Shown one piece after another: positions 1 to 12,125 of a stretch of 64,000 nt of DNA. Below the pieces are notes generated by a model. The model had not been told where the DNA came from, searched no databases, and saw only the letters and a list, made by a program, of their open reading frames with translations. Both the position numbers and the translations under genes were made by a program. The stretch covers positions 11,780,001 through 11,844,000 of the forward strand of contig NC_135782.1 in assembly GCF_028453695.1 (NCBI RefSeq), in the 5' to 3' direction. Source of the stretch: Augochlora pura. Taxonomy: Eukaryota; Arthropoda; Insecta; Hymenoptera; Halictidae. Position 1 is the stretch's first letter. Each line of letters begins with the position of its first letter.

Positions 1-2
1 AA

Positions 3-221
3 CCAAATAATAATACAACAATAAACAGAAATTATAGTAAACGTGAAAATGTAAGTTACGCCCAAGCTACAGCAGGTAACACAATGCAGAATGACCAAAA
101 TGATTCTACTAACATAATGCTAAATCAATTCCTCCAGAAATTCGAGTCTCTTTTTAAGCAGTTAATGGACCAAAACAGCATGATTATAAACTTGCTTACT
201 GCTTTCGTTAACAGAAAATAA
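3..221 (+). pseudogene. C-terminal end of LINE ORF1 (gag-like)
   Basis: Frame 3 is open from the window edge to a TAA at 219-221, about 72 codons. It has the Asn/Gln-rich composition and the SYAQATAG-type segment followed by a hydrophobic heptad-like stretch (LNQFLQKFESLFKQLM) seen at the C-terminus of Jockey-type gag proteins. The start and any CCHC zinc knuckles would lie upstream of the window. The ORF2 ATG follows only 2 bases after the stop, which is typical of this family. This frame is intact as far as it can be seen, unlike ORF2. Confidence 0.7.
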
Positions 222-223
222 CG

Positions 224-2904
224 ATGCCTGACAACATGAGGATAGCCTTGTGGAATGCAAACGGTTTGCAGCAACGCAAACGGGAAGTAGAATTATTTCT
301 ACATAGAAATAAAATAGACATTCTCCTAATTAGTGAAACTCATTTCACTGACAGAAGCTACTTTAATATTTACAAGTACAAAACATATAACACCAATCAT
401 CCAGACGGAACTGCTCGCGGAGGAACCGCTATTATTATTAATGAAAAGATATCGCACTCTGAATTAATAAAATTCGAAAAAAATTATCTGCAGTCAACTA
501 GCGTCGAAGTGAAAGATGCGTACGGTTCACTCGTCATTGCTGCGGTCTACTGTCCACCCAAACATGTAATAAGTAAAATAAATTCTTTGATACGTTAGGT
601 GTAAAATTCATCTCAGGCGGAGACTACAATGCAAAGCATCCTCAATGGGGTTCAAGGCTCAGCAATCCAAAAGGCAAAGAACTCCAGAAAACAATGACAT
701 CGAGAGGATATAATCACTTCAGCACAGGTGAACCGACTCACTGGCCAACCGACCCCAAAAGAACACCAGATCTTTTAGACTTTTTTATAGCCAAAGGTAT
801 CTCTCTAAGCCAGGTTGAAGTAAACACAAGCTTTGACTTGTCATCTGATCATTCGCCAATTATACTTACACTGAGCTCCACGTTTGTAGAAAACGAAAAA
901 CGGCCGTACTGGACAAACTCGAAAACGGACTGGTCTCTCTATAGAACTCTTATAAATAGTAATTTAGACCTGAAAATCCCATTAAAAACTCCGAACAACT
1001 TAGATCAAGCGGTAGAACTTTTAGTTAAGACGCTACAAGAAGCAGCGTATTAATCGACGCCTGAAACCAAAGCTGGAAATAAACATGCAATGAACTATCC
1101 ATTAATCGTGAAAATCAAAATTGCAGAAAAAAGGAAGGCAAGGAAGAAATGGCAGCTTTATAGGCACCCTGATGATAAAGGGCTGCTAAATAAGTTAACC
1201 AGGGAACTCGCAAACCTGCTACACAAAACTACAAATGAGCGGATCCAAGAATACCTTCAAAGTTTGTCGCCACGACAGGAAGATGACTACTCCTTGTGGA
1301 AAATTACAAAAAAATTGATAAGACCAACTGCTCACATTTCTCCTATAAAAATGGATACCAATTGATGGGCTAGTAACGATCAAGAAAAAGCCGATACTTT
1401 TGCAAATCACTTATCCACAATCTTCACACCGAACGAGATACCATTGGCCGACAGCGACTTCAGAGACATCACGAACTTCCTTAATGCTCCCTTACAACAT
1501 TGCGAACCCATCAAACATTTCAGTCCCAGCGAAATAGCACAAGAAATAAAGAAACTCAACGATAGAAAAGCACCTGGATATGATCTTATTACTGCTAAAA
1601 TGTTAAAAGAAATACCAAAAAAGAAAGGTATAGTAGCAATCACACAAATATATAACGCGATACTAAAAATCCAGTATTTTCCCATCCAATGGAAATTCAC
1701 GAATATCATTCTTATCCAAAAGCCTGACAAACCACCCACAGAAGTGACCTCTTATAGGCCTATCTCTTTGTTACCAATCTTGTCAAAACTATTTGAAAGA
1801 TTACTCTTAAACAGGCTAACACCAATATTAACGGAAAAAAGCATAATCCCGCAACATCAATTTGGCTTTTGCAAGCAGTACTCTACTATTGAACAAGTAC
1901 ATCGTATAGTCAACGTGATAGAAGAAAGCTTTGAGAAACATATGGTATGTTCCGCAGCATTCATTGACATTAATCAGGCTTTTGACAGAGTGTGGCACAT
2001 GGGCTTGTTATATAAAATTAAGCAATATCTTCCTCACAACTACTATGATCTGCTCAAATCCTACTTAACTGACAGGTTCTACCAGGCTAACCAAAACGGC
2101 AAATACTCGAAGATCAATCCTATACTCGCGGGAGTTCCCCAAGGTAGCGTCCTGGGTACCACATTATACCAAATTTTCACAGCAGACCTCCCTAAAGACG
2201 AAAATGTATTAGTGGCTACATCCGCGGACGACACTGCGTTCTTGGCTTCTCATAAAAACCCTGCGGAGGCGTCACGATTCCTGCAGGGAGCTTTGGACAA
2301 GACTTCAGAATGGGCCAAAAAATGGAAAATTAAAATCAACGCAAACAAATCAGCACACATTACATTCACTACCAGAGGTGTTACGTCTCCTGCAGTCACA
2401 CTAAACAACGAGAACCTTGAGGAAAAGAACTGTGTCAGATACCTTGGTCTGCACATGGATAAGAGACTGACATGGAAAGACCACATAAAAGAGAAGGGAA
2501 AGCAACTTAATCACAAAATAAGAACAATGTATTGGATCCTGGGACGAAAATCAAAACTTACGTTTTGCAATAAACTACTCCTGTATAAGGTCGCGATCAT
2601 TCCAATTTGGACATATGCGATACAACTCTGGGGGTGCGCCAAGAGAAACGACATAAACATCATCCAAAGGTTCCAGAACAAAGCACTGAGAATTATTGCT
2701 GACGCTCCATGGTACATTACTTCAGATTCGCTACATAAAGATTTGGGTATGCATGATATCAAACAACAGGTAGAAAAATCCGCTATAGCACACAAGAAAC
2801 GAGTAACAAACCACCCTAATGAGCACATCAGGGATCTAAATCACATACCACAAAACAGAAGATGTGAAAAGGAGCAAACCAACCGACATGTAGAACTAAG
2901 TTAA
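224..2904 (+). pseudogene. LINE ORF2: AP endonuclease plus reverse transcriptase, inactivated
   Basis: The endonuclease starts at ATG 224 with the motifs WNANGL and LLISETHFT in frame 2. A frameshift at about 570-586 moves the reading to frame 1, where SGGDYNAKHPQWGS (from 613) and SSDHSPI (841) complete the nuclease. The same frame then runs to TAA 2902-2904 but is broken by TAA 1051-1053 and TGA 1363-1365. The reverse transcriptase shows SYRPISLLP, the first catalytic Asp in FIDINQAFD (GAC 1966-1968) and GVPQGSVLGT (2131-2160). The last motif reads S-A-D-D (2221-2232) where Jockey elements normally have Y/F-A-D-D, so the active site itself is altered. Total length matches a full Jockey ORF2 (about 893 codons). 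It cannot give an active enzyme as it stands. Confidence 0.93.
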
Positions 2905-3043
2905 AGAAGGAACATCGCAGGTAATGTTAGCGGCAACGCTACTGAGCGATTTACCGCATGCAAGTTATAATTAATTTATCAAAGTTGCTGGTTAGCTCAA
3001 GGAAGCTAGTTGTAGATGTAATTTAGTATTAATAAAAAAAAAA
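2905..3043 (+). other. LINE 3' UTR and A-rich tail
   Basis: About 125 bases follow the ORF2 stop and end in an AATAAAAAAAAAA run at 3031-3043, the expected 3' terminus of the element. Confidence 0.7.
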
Positions 3044-3149
3044 TGTTTTCCAATAACAGCAGAAACTATTGACAATGTTTTCTAATAAATGCAGCAGTTC
3101 GTACGTCGCTTAAATTAAAACTTATTTTGCTAATATCTTATTAACTATA

Positions 3150-3410
3150 TATCTTAGACCCCGTGCAATACTTTTTTATGTAGAATTCAATGTTTTAACC
3201 AAATTCGAAAAGAAATATTAACCATTCCATTTAAAAAATTGAAGATGATCTTCATATCTTGTTAAAAAGCAAAATAACATAAAACTGATTAGAATACTAT
3301 ATGTCTCCCTGGACACCATGTAACTTCTATTTGAAACAATTTTTCGTTTGACAAATATTTTATGAATTATTTGAGTCATGTTACCAGAATCACCACCCAA
3401 TACACATCCT
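3150..3410. repeat. Interspersed repeat family A, copy 1
   Basis: This stretch aligns with 27465-27722: both carry TTTAAAAAATT followed by AAG-ATGA, then GATTAGAATA(C/G)TATATGTCTCCCT and a shared ACTTCTAT block. The second copy ends in GCCCTGTA; here that end has decayed. A third, weaker relative is at 32240-32538. This looks like a non-autonomous DNA transposon family. Confidence 0.5.
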
Positions 3411-4220
3411 TTTCAATACGTCATATTCAAAACGAAAAAATTTTTTTATTTCAATGCATACGATTTGAGCAGTTGTTAATTTTAGTGTGTCGAAATATAT
3501 AGCTTCGAAGGTTTTCACTCACCTGAATACCATAACGGAAATAGCTCTAATGTACGAAACTAGTTAAACACAGCTGACACATTACGATGTTGAAATTGAC
3601 TCACAGCAATAAAAGAAATTTGCCTGCGTTTCTCGTTAAAGATGTTACGACGCAATTGCGTCATTTGTCAAAATTAGTTTTACGTTCATGTTCTCGTATC
3701 CTTTTTACTGTTGCTAACTCAAGAGTCTGCCATTAATTGTGAAATGCTTCTTATACAGTTTCCAGGGATATTCCATAAATATTGGTAAGTTTATACTAAT
3801 TTAATCCCCTAATGTCAACTGTAATTGCTACATAAGATTATATAACTTATATAAATCACTACGAGAGTTATGCAATAACAAGCGTTAGTTTATGTCATGT
3901 TTATCAAAAATATCAGTTTTTATATTATTATATTAAAAAAATATATGAATTTGATACAGACTGTGCACAATTGTTATTAATTTGAAACTACTGTAAATTT
4001 TTCAGAATAAACAACACTCTACTTTGGAAATGTACGAAATTGTAATAAATTCTTTTCCCTACTTTCGTGGATCTACTAATTACAAATTATATTGATAATA
4101 ATTAAGCAAGAATTTACTTAAAAGCAATTGGAAGTAAACGTTTTCATCTATTGAGTTGACACATCAAAAAATAACTTCTTTAAAAATATTAAACAGTATA
4201 AAATATAATTCTGCATCAAT
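3411..4220. other. AT-rich sequence, nothing recognised
   Basis: No open frame of note, no tandem structure and no clear repeat ends were seen. Confidence 0.5.
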
Positions 4221-4564
4221 ATACAGAATGTCCGTCCATAAATGTCCAAGCAAATATCTCGTAAAGACTTGAAGTTATACGAAAGTTTAATCAAAGAAAT
4301 TTACATGGTTTCAGAACAGCTACAAGGTGCGCGTTAATTTTTTTGTTTATTCGTAACCTATGTAAAAATATGCAAAAGATATATGTAGGCATTTAAAAAA
4401 AAAACGAAATTGACCTTCATAACTTGGGGAGGTCACGAATAAAAAAAGAGGAGAAATAACCTTTGTACATCTGATACTTACATCTCTTCTCTTACTGAAC
4501 TTTTTTTATAACTTCAAGCCTTTACGAGATATTTGCTTGGACATTTATAGACGGACACCCTGTA
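4221..4564. mobile_element. MITE with 59-bp terminal inverted repeats
   Basis: The left arm 4221-4279 is the reverse complement of 4506-4564 with only about four mismatches (for example CAAATATCTCGTAAAGACTT against its complement). The right end reads as TACAGGGTGTCCGTC from the outside and both ends are flanked by TA. There is no coding capacity in the 226-bp interior. The TA flanks and the size fit a Tc1/mariner-superfamily MITE, but the superfamily is an inference. Confidence 0.8.
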
Positions 4565-5420
4565 TAAACAGTAGCATCACGCAGTACCAACTGATATTGC
4601 AATAATAACCAAAACTAGATCCTGTTTCCATTGTTGGCAAACTGTATTGTTGTTTTACGTAACAAACATTGGTATATTCCTCTGACTGTAACACCAGTAA
4701 GATTTCGAACTAGCAAATACGTACATTAATATTTGAATCATTAACAATTAGTTTCACAGGTCTAATGACCGGTATATTTAAGAACACTTGAAGATTGGTA
4801 TAATTTTCTCAAAGTAGGCCAAATAACCTGTATATTTTCTAAATAATAAAAGGAATAGCCTATTAGACAATGACAAGAATACATTTAAACAATTTTTCTA
4901 TTTGGAATTACAATATACAATATATAAAGGACTCTGGTTTATCGACTGTTTTATCTGAGCATATAACAAAGATTTAAAAAATATGTTTTTTAGATCTCGA
5001 TCATTTATATACATGTGAAAAATTACGTTAAAGTCGATTGACGCATAGTCAAGCTACATTAATTAAATTATGTAGAAAAATTAACCGTTTTTCATTGAAA
5101 TTCGTGGAATACTGCAATCATCGCGATATTTAATTATTCACAGCTTATATCAAGGTCAACTGATTTCGATAAAATTATTAAAGTAAACGCATATACGTTA
5201 CCGAAATCTACAAAATGTGTTTTTATATTATAAGCCTTCAAACACAAATTTTCTCTTTGTCATTTCAAGTACATAATAGCAAAATTAAAATAAAAACATT
5301 ATAGTCATTGTCGAATGGGCTATTTCTTCTGTCCTTAAATAAAACTTCGAACCATTAGGTACAATTGGAAAAAAGTTATTCCGTTTTTTCAGTGTCTTTA
5401 AGTATATAGTCGTGTCACGG
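4565..5420. repeat. Degenerate Tc1/mariner-like MITE remains in AT-rich DNA
   Basis: From about 4980 to 5420 there are blocks shared with the better preserved element at 33384-33796, in particular AAAAAGTTATTCCGTTTT (5371-5390) preceded by a CATTAGGTACAATT-like stretch. The ends cannot be placed. The first part, 4565-4980, shows nothing. Confidence 0.4.
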
Positions 5421-6300
5421 TAAACGAAGAGCCCTAATTTTAGAATTTTTTGTATACGTTACGCATCAAGGTCTATACATACTTCTTCCAAATGTCTGTC
5501 ATTCGGTACCGACCGAATGGTAAGTAAGAGAAAACATGGTCGCACAAGGAGAAAACTAGACTTTAATAAGGAAGTCACAAAGTGCTTCATTTACAAAGTT
5601 TCATTGACGAAAATTGGCCGCAGTACGCCAAATGTGAAGATTGGGTATGCGTTGAATGCGCAATCAAGAAAATATTGATTGAGTTTGAAGTTGAAATTTT
5701 AATAACAACCTTTTAATCTAATAATTGAATGTTTTATAACAGAAAAAAAATATATTTCAATCCAGTTGTGAATCAATACTGATTGACAATTTCGTATCCC
5801 TCAAGAATCGCTAACCTTCTTGTATTTAATAAGTAAGAACTTTTATAATAAAACTATAATAAAATGTTCAAAACATTTACTTTCATTTATTAAAAACTAT
5901 ATATGCAACAAATTTCTTGCCAAATCCAAATTCTTCATTATTCAAACACATTTCACATGTAAATAGAAAAATTTAACGTAATCCACGCACAATACTATGT
6001 ACTTATTGTACATCAATAAATATGTACCTATCTAATTTAGCGCTGTATCCAAGTAGCTGTTTTAAAGGTTTTGTACTCAAATTCATCTTGTGGCAAGTTA
6101 TATTCACCTTTTTTGAAATCAAACTTATTCTTGCACAGGTCAAATTAACTCTTCTCTAGCCCGACGCAAATTAATTTCTTTCATTCTATTTTTTTAAACA
6201 ATTGTTTTTCTCGAAGTTGTTAGTCTAACATTAATTACATCATTATATATAACAGCATGTAACAGTGATATTAAAATACTAATTTAATAGTGAACATACG
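5421..6300. other. AT-rich sequence with one short hairpin
   Basis: CATTCGGT-ACCG-ACCGAATG near 5500-5519 is a perfect 8-bp-arm inverted repeat. The CATACTTCTTCCAAATGTC stretch just before it recurs at about 22730. Nothing else was recognised. Confidence 0.4.
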
Positions 6301-6551
6301 TCATCTATGCGGCTGATAATTGCAACAAAATGGTTACTTGATAACAGGTACAAGAAAAAGTAGTTTTTTACCAATTATTGAATTTTTGTAAAGATGTAAT
6401 TGATATATAGTTAATAATGGTTGAAATAACAGTGTCAGTATTGTCCGACCAACAAATTTATCTATTTTCTGAATTTTGTGGAGGCTTGTCAAAATCAATT
6501 TATAATTGGAACAAGTTATTTAATGTTTCTGAAATATTAGAATTTACTTGA

Positions 6552-6880
6552 CAACAGCTAAAAAATTGCAATTGAAATAATACAAAATTGAGGAGGGCTA
6601 CTTTTTCAACTTTTTTATTCGAGGCTATATCGAAAACTTAAACGATGCATTTTTAATTCGCTTAGCGTTGTTATAAACCTGTCAAAGTTCGTGAAAATAG
6701 CAGTTTTATACGAATTTAAACCAAACACGAGTAATTCTTACATCTTTCGTATTTTGAAAACGTATTTTTCAAATCTTCGATATAGGCTCTGACAAAAGGG
6801 TTGAAGCAACATTTTCTATAAATTTTGTTGTCACCGCAACCGATTGAAATTTTCGGAAACAATTTTTTAGTCATTGTCCA
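6552..6880. repeat. Foldback MITE remnant
   Basis: The stretch 6552-6660 pairs with 6750-6880 in inverted orientation; the best blocks are TCAAC-TTTT-TTCGAGGCTATATCGAA (left) against TTCGATATAGGCTCTGACAAAAGGGTTGA (right, split by a few mismatches), and CTAAAAAATTG against CAATTTTTTAG. The same GGCTC-AAAA phrase occurs in the Tc1-like MITE at 33384-33796, so this is probably an older palindromic member of that family. A 77-codon minus-strand frame across it is a by-product. Confidence 0.5.
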
Positions 6881-6960
6881 ATAAACTAATCCGTCTAACA
6901 CCCAAATTAAATTGAAATTGTTTGAGCCAATTATAAGAAGGTTTTCCAAATCTGGAAAGT

Positions 6961-7637
6961 GTACGAATACTTTTTAGCGTAACTGTACATGTACAATACT
7001 TTGTTCGACTATCCCTATTTAGTGTCCACAGTAATCTGCGAAGCAATTTGCAAAAAATATTTCAAGTTCTTTATGTATTACTTTATTTTAGACATCCATA
7101 AAATAAATTTCATTTGCAAAAGCGTGTACTTGATTCGAAGAGAGGAGAACAAGACTCGCAAAAGGATACGTTCGACTTGAAAAAGAAACGTGAATACATA
7201 TAAAGTGTAAAAGCATGAATTCAGAGCGCAAAAGCTGTATTGTTCGAACACTTGCATTTCCTTGTGAATAACAAATGAAAGAGACGTTCTTCATTTGTTT
7301 TTGCAAACGATCGTGTGTTGCATTGCAATAAATAAAATTAACCCTCGATCGACGGACCACTTTAACAACTATACAGTGGAAGATGATATGAATCATTCAC
7401 TCAGTTTCGTTCATTAATACTTCTTATTAATGGATCTATTAATCTTTAGGTTGTTCCTAGTGTAATAAGAATTATTTTTATCCAATTTCGGTCGATTGAA
7501 TCACGATTGTCATCGAATCAAATTTGATCGCAAATCGAGGGTTCAATACTGTCACTTGACGCATTTCGGATAACCGAGGTAATACTCTCGGACAGTTGCA
7601 TTTATTAAATAAATTGTAGATGAAATTGCTGACTTAC
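6961..7637. other. AT-rich sequence next to the collagen exon
   Basis: This is intron if the collagen gene is transcribed leftward. No repeat or further Gly-X-Y exon was found here or anywhere between the window start and 7637. Confidence 0.5.
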
Positions 7638-7823
7638 CCTGTAGCCCTTTTCTCCGGTCCCGCCATATTGTCCTCCATCACCTTTCTCACCCTTTGGACC
7701 CGGGGGACCGTCCGGACCGATTTCACCCGGAAGTCCTTCCGGTCCTTGTGGCCCAGGGATTCCAACAAAACCTGGACCACCTTTTATTCCCGTGCAATTG
7801 CATTTGTACGAATCTTTGCAGAT
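7638..7823 (-). CDS. Collagen type IV alpha chain, N-terminal exon (partial gene)
   Basis: This internal exon of 186 bp (62 codons) reads on the minus strand. It is bounded by a TTTCAG acceptor just above 7823 and a GTAAGT donor just below 7638, phase 0 on both sides. It begins ICKDSYKCNCTG, a Cys-rich segment like the start of the 7S region that crosslinks collagen IV N-termini. It then gives 17 consecutive Gly-X-Y triplets without a break (GIK GGP GFV GIP and so on to GEK GYR). Pro in X/Y positions and KG(E/D) repeats are typical of triple-helical, secreted basement-membrane collagen. The next triplet must start in the following exon, which lies beyond the left edge of the window. Which chain (alpha1-like or viking-like) cannot be settled from 62 residues. 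The local GC is clearly above its surroundings, as expected for a constrained exon. Confidence 0.9.
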
Positions 7824-8527
7824 CTGAAACACGGAAAGAAAAGTATAAATTACAATGCGTTCCACAACTCCTCCAACGTTTACATTCTAGATCGTTTATT
7901 ACTTAAATATTCCTAACTCCTGCCGTTTTTACATCGAATACGAATATACCGAAGCGAAGCTACTTTCCTGATTTTACAAATAATCTATTTTTTAATTGTT
8001 TTGGATGAAACGCGTTAATTCTGATTGCTGCTAAAAGGATTAACGATACTTTATCGATATTATCGAGATATCGGTAAGTACAATATTAATAAGATATCAA
8101 TAATCGATAGTCTTATTTGTACATGAAATGCTCAGGACTACAAATTAAGATACGAACAGTGTAAAATGTATTTGTACACTGAATTTCAGATGTTTGACAA
8201 ATTGTTAACGTTTGATCTGCTGTAATCTTGTAAAAATCAGTCATACCGTAATAAATTTGAACTTGTTTTAAAGATTCAATCTTTGCAATCCATTGATCAG
8301 TTCTGCTTTTACTACTGATATCAAATGGAAAACCGAAGACAAAGATTTACTGGAAAATGTTACAAACTGAAACGTCTCCCAAACCACTAAAAAATTTCAT
8401 TCACGAATAAATCGACCACAGACTTGAAGATCGAAGCTCCCTCTTTAGAATGACTTCTCGAAACTTGGTGTACCAATACTTTAGTTGTTTTATGAAACAG
8501 AAACAAGGAACAAGTTCAGTTGTGTAG
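7824..8527. other. AT-rich intron-like sequence
   Basis: Contains a polypyrimidine-containing acceptor next to the collagen exon and otherwise nothing recognised apart from short ATCGATA-rich strings near 8050-8110. Confidence 0.45.
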
Positions 8528-9136
8528 CAGAGTTGGGCATTGTTCAAATTGTTTCGAATAAATATTTACTAAAGGTAATTATCCGAATGAGTTCTTTTCA
8601 GTCAAACTCTTTTCATTCAAATAACGACTATTTTATATATACTCATCACGAGTTACTCCATTTATTATGGAATAAATTATTCGTATAATTCTTATACGAA
8701 TAAGTTGGTAAAATGGATCTTGTAAAATTGTTTCAGTAATAATGGAAATAATTGTTCACTGTGTTTCTTTTACGTAACTTTCTAAGAACATATATGTATG
8801 GATACATTCAAAATTAATTGCATCTCAATCATTTATACATGGAATTATAAAATTGACTATACTTGTATTCGTAGAAAGATCATTTAGTTATGCATCAATG
8901 ATCAATCAATCCAAAAGTAATAAACAGTTCGCTGCAAGATTTAAAAAACGGGGCATGGAAAAGATAAACGTATAAAGTATGAAAAAAATCACGCTATCAT
9001 ATTTATACAAATCAATCATTTTCCATATGTTTTCCTGCAGGAATAAATTCTTACTCGAATGAATTTTTATTCGAATAAAATCTTATTTGGATAAATTGTT
9101 ATTCAGATAAATTTGTATTCGATTGAATATTTAGTC
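8528..9136. mobile_element. hAT-like MITE remnant, left end and internal array
   Basis: CAGAGTTGGGCA at 8528-8539 matches the usual form of hAT terminal repeats (CAG-G-TTGG-CA). It is followed by GAATAAA/TTTATTC-rich phrases that continue as the 16-bp array at 9041-9136. The matching right terminus and the expected 8-bp target duplication were not found, so the right limit is only the end of the array. Confidence 0.4.
9041..9136. repeat. 16-bp tandem array, six units
   Basis: Six successive 16-mers start at 9041, 9057, 9073, 9089, 9105 and 9121, with a consensus close to GAATAAATTTTTATTC. Each unit is itself nearly palindromic (GAATAAA and TTTATTC), so the array can form several alternative hairpins. 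Confidence 0.85.
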
Positions 9137-9284
9137 GATAGCGTCGAACAACATTTCATTCGTTGGTCTCCGTTTCCGAACAAAATTTTACCAATTTTTC
9201 TTTATATTATGTAAAACACCTTTCATTTGAAACTCAACAGAATGATTGGAAAAGAATAGCGCATCGAAGTTTCAGGAATCATTG

Positions 9285-9518
9285 TAAAGTGAAGGCGACT
9301 CTAAGGCGGCGGTAAAAATTGTTACACTATTGTCAAAAAAATTTCACATCATCAAACTTGTCTATATTTATTGGATAAATTGTCAAATAATAGAAGCCTT
9401 CTATAAGCGTACACGTTCAATGCCATGTGTATCAAATAGAACAATTATACTAAATGGAAACTTTGTAGGTTTGAAATAAATGTTAGTTAGAAGTTAAAAT
9501 AGTCTCGAGTGCAAAGGA
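9285..9518. mobile_element. TTAA-type (piggyBac-like) MITE relic
   Basis: The right end TCGAGTGCAAAGGA (9505-9518) is followed by TTAA. It is the exact reverse complement of the left end TCCTTTGCACTCGA at 35303. An internal GCGACTC...GTAAAAATTGTTACAC block (about 9296-9335) resembles the corresponding part of the 35.3-kb copy. The left end has decayed and its position is inferred from the length of that copy. Confidence 0.45.
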
Positions 9519-9776
9519 TTAATCTTAAAATCCATATTAGAATCAGTTGTTAAAGAAACTGTCAAGTATATTTACAGTCATTTCAATCTGCAACATTTCC
9601 AAAAAGAGCATGTCTCTATTTGTCCACTCGTTATATTATGGAAAAAAATGTTACAGATAAATGTTTCAGTAGAAGCTTTATGCTTTAAAATGAGTCTAGA
9701 TTTATTGTTGTAAAAGTCAAGAATGTAGTGTACGTATGTTTCTAATACACTGCCTGTATAACGTAGAAAATTTGTT

Positions 9777-10330
9777 TCACGTAGTTGTCAGTTCCGCGTA
9801 GAGGATGTTAATCTGTAAATGAATTACGCCATTGCACCTCGAAGGACGTTGTCTATTTGAGTAATGTGAAAGAGGAGGTAGAACGAGAATTTCCACTTCC
9901 TCGCGTTTACACCACGGAACGAAAGTTGTTCTGCTTGTGTTAACAAAACACGAACAGCGACCGGCATCCAGGTATTTTCGGAAAAAACCTTGTCGTCGTG
10001 TACGCATACGAGGCACGTTCATTCTTTTCAGTTCATTTCATCTCTTGTTCAATGTGAGATCGCTCGTCGCTTTGCCTTTTCCACGTGCGATGCGAACATG
10101 CTCGAAAACATTATCTTGTACATATTACAAAGTAGAACATTTCCGTTTATACTCTGCTGGGCTATTCGCGTTGGTTATGTCAGGTGCTCTGCTGTTTATT
10201 GTGAGTCGAATTTAGAGATTTCGGGCGTTAACCCTAATAACAATTTTGGAACGTTCTGGCGCGGAGCATCTACCACCCGGTGTGTTTCAGTCGTAAACAG
10301 ATTGATGGATTCTTCTAGTGTGAACTTTTG
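9777..10330. other. GC-richer island, no convincing gene
   Basis: Base composition rises above the surrounding sequence and several frames stay open for 80-110 codons on both strands at once. None shows a recognisable domain. It could be regulatory or a non-coding exon; that is not shown. Confidence 0.3.
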
Positions 10331-11930
10331 AAAAAAATTCTACTTTTTGCATATTCTTAAAGGATATAGTTTGAAAAATACATATCTGAAACTTGACATG
10401 CGAATTCCTAAAATTAACGAAGGAATGGTTGTGTAACAGACACAACGACCTTATATCATTATCGGTATACTAAATTTTATAGACATTTTCCTCAAAATTA
10501 TGTTTTCCAAAACGGTTTCCATGATATTTCAAAATCTACTTAGCCAATTAACTCAACATTTGCAGTACGCTTTTAGTATATGTCTAAATATAGCCGACAC
10601 TAGAGTCAATCAAAAGTTTCTATTCCTTTTTCTATTTTTTAAGTCTCCGATGTTTAAGAAACTATGCAAAAATGGACAATCAAATTTTTAAGTATCGCAA
10701 CTTTTTTCTTTCGTTAGACATAGTACCTGCCTAAGCAAAGTACTAATAAAGAAACTTGGAAGTTTTCTTTATGTCCGACAGGCAAAATGGCAATACTCGT
10801 TAGCTACTTTTAGAACTCGGTAGATTTAGTGTTAAGATCCTTCGACCCTACGTTTGAAAACAGGTTTACCAAACTATAAAATGTGCATTTAGATTTAAAT
10901 GGTTATACGTTCATTTGCGGCGCACCTGTCTCGTTTTCTTCGCAAATCTTTCATAGAGGGAAAATATGGCTTTACAGCTTTAAAAGAACACATAGATCTT
11001 TTTAAGACACGTAACTTAATCTTGTACAAGTTAACAAAGCAAATGAAAAACTTCACGCAGCATTTGCACCGTCATTAGTTCCAAACTACGAGGAAACCCC
11101 ATTGATATGAACTCCACTTATATTAATTAAATTTCAGCAGCGCCTGTTTAACTGAACAATAATAGTATGTTGAACTAAATTCTCTTAAATCAGTGTGAAG
11201 TCTTACGAAGGATTATGATAGTCGGTAGAAGGAGATATGTAGATGGACTCTTATTATGCGAACTACCTGATTATGTGAACGCATTTGTCTACCGATAAGT
11301 TCATATAAATGGAGTTCTACCATAATCAGCTTCGACGCACTTGCAATTAGTTAGGAGCAGAACTCGCGGCCCGTCAAAACTTTAAGAATTCGTTTCCATT
11401 TGTCTAATCTCTTCTCCTTCCTTCGCAATTAGAAGAGCGGGGAAAGTACTGAAAGTTCTTACAGACTGAGAACGCTGTAAGCCGGAGAAAATATAATTGT
11501 AACATAGCGAAGAATTGATAACAAAATAATATATACTTTTAAAAACAAAATATGTATTAAAACAGATTCTAATAAACAGACGGAAGAAAAAGAAAATTCA
11601 AGAAAGCTGAATGTAAATCAAATTGTTTAAAAAACTAAGTTACTTTCATTTGATTACAGATTTACTCGGTCTAGTAAATATGTAAATATAAATATTTCGT
11701 GTCATGAAAGTGATTTATTAAGCAATGACCAAAATGACTTTTTAAAAAATTGCAAATTATTAGAGTAATAAATAGAATAAGAAACTTGAACTAGATTCAT
11801 CGACATCTCAAAAAGATTAAAGTCTTTCGTTCCAATTTCGTAATAATAATGAACAAAAAATTCGTTGTAAACAAATGTTTCAGAAAATTTCTATTTAACT
11901 TAGGATTTCTATTTCAAATTTAACTAAAAC
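10331..11930. other. AT-rich sequence, nothing recognised
   Basis: No repeat ends, arrays or plausible exons were seen. Confidence 0.45.
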
Positions 11931-12125
11931 CCCATTATAATTTAAATTTGTATTAAAAATCTATTATATCTTAAAATATCTATTCAAAATTCAATTGAGA
12001 TTTTATTACAATTTAAGTTCATAATAAAAATTTATCATAGTTGATACCATCTCCGTTTAAAAATCAATTAATTTAAATTTTTGGTAATAATTTATCATAA
12101 TCCAAATTTATAATAAAAATTCGTT
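11930..12125. repeat. Imperfect AT-rich tandem repeat, about three units
   Basis: Three related segments of the type TTATAATTTAAATT-GTATTAAAAAT-TAT occur at about 11935, 12006 and 12092, roughly 70-85 bp apart. They are well diverged. Confidence 0.4.

Larger units (their letters stand above)
1..3043 (+). mobile_element. Jockey-clade non-LTR retrotransposon, 5' end cut by window
   Basis: The order seen is the tail of a gag-like ORF1, then an ORF2 with AP endonuclease and reverse transcriptase, then a short 3' UTR and an A-rich tail at 3030-3043. This is the layout of Jockey-clade LINEs, which copy themselves by target-primed reverse transcription. The left part of ORF1 and the 5' UTR lie outside the window. 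ORF2 has nearly its usual length of about 890 codons but holds one frameshift and two stops, so this copy is dead. No clear target-site duplication could be checked because the left end is missing. Confidence 0.93.

Noticed and set aside
6716..6949. 77-codon minus-strand frame
   Set aside because: Lies across the foldback MITE arm and is explained by it.
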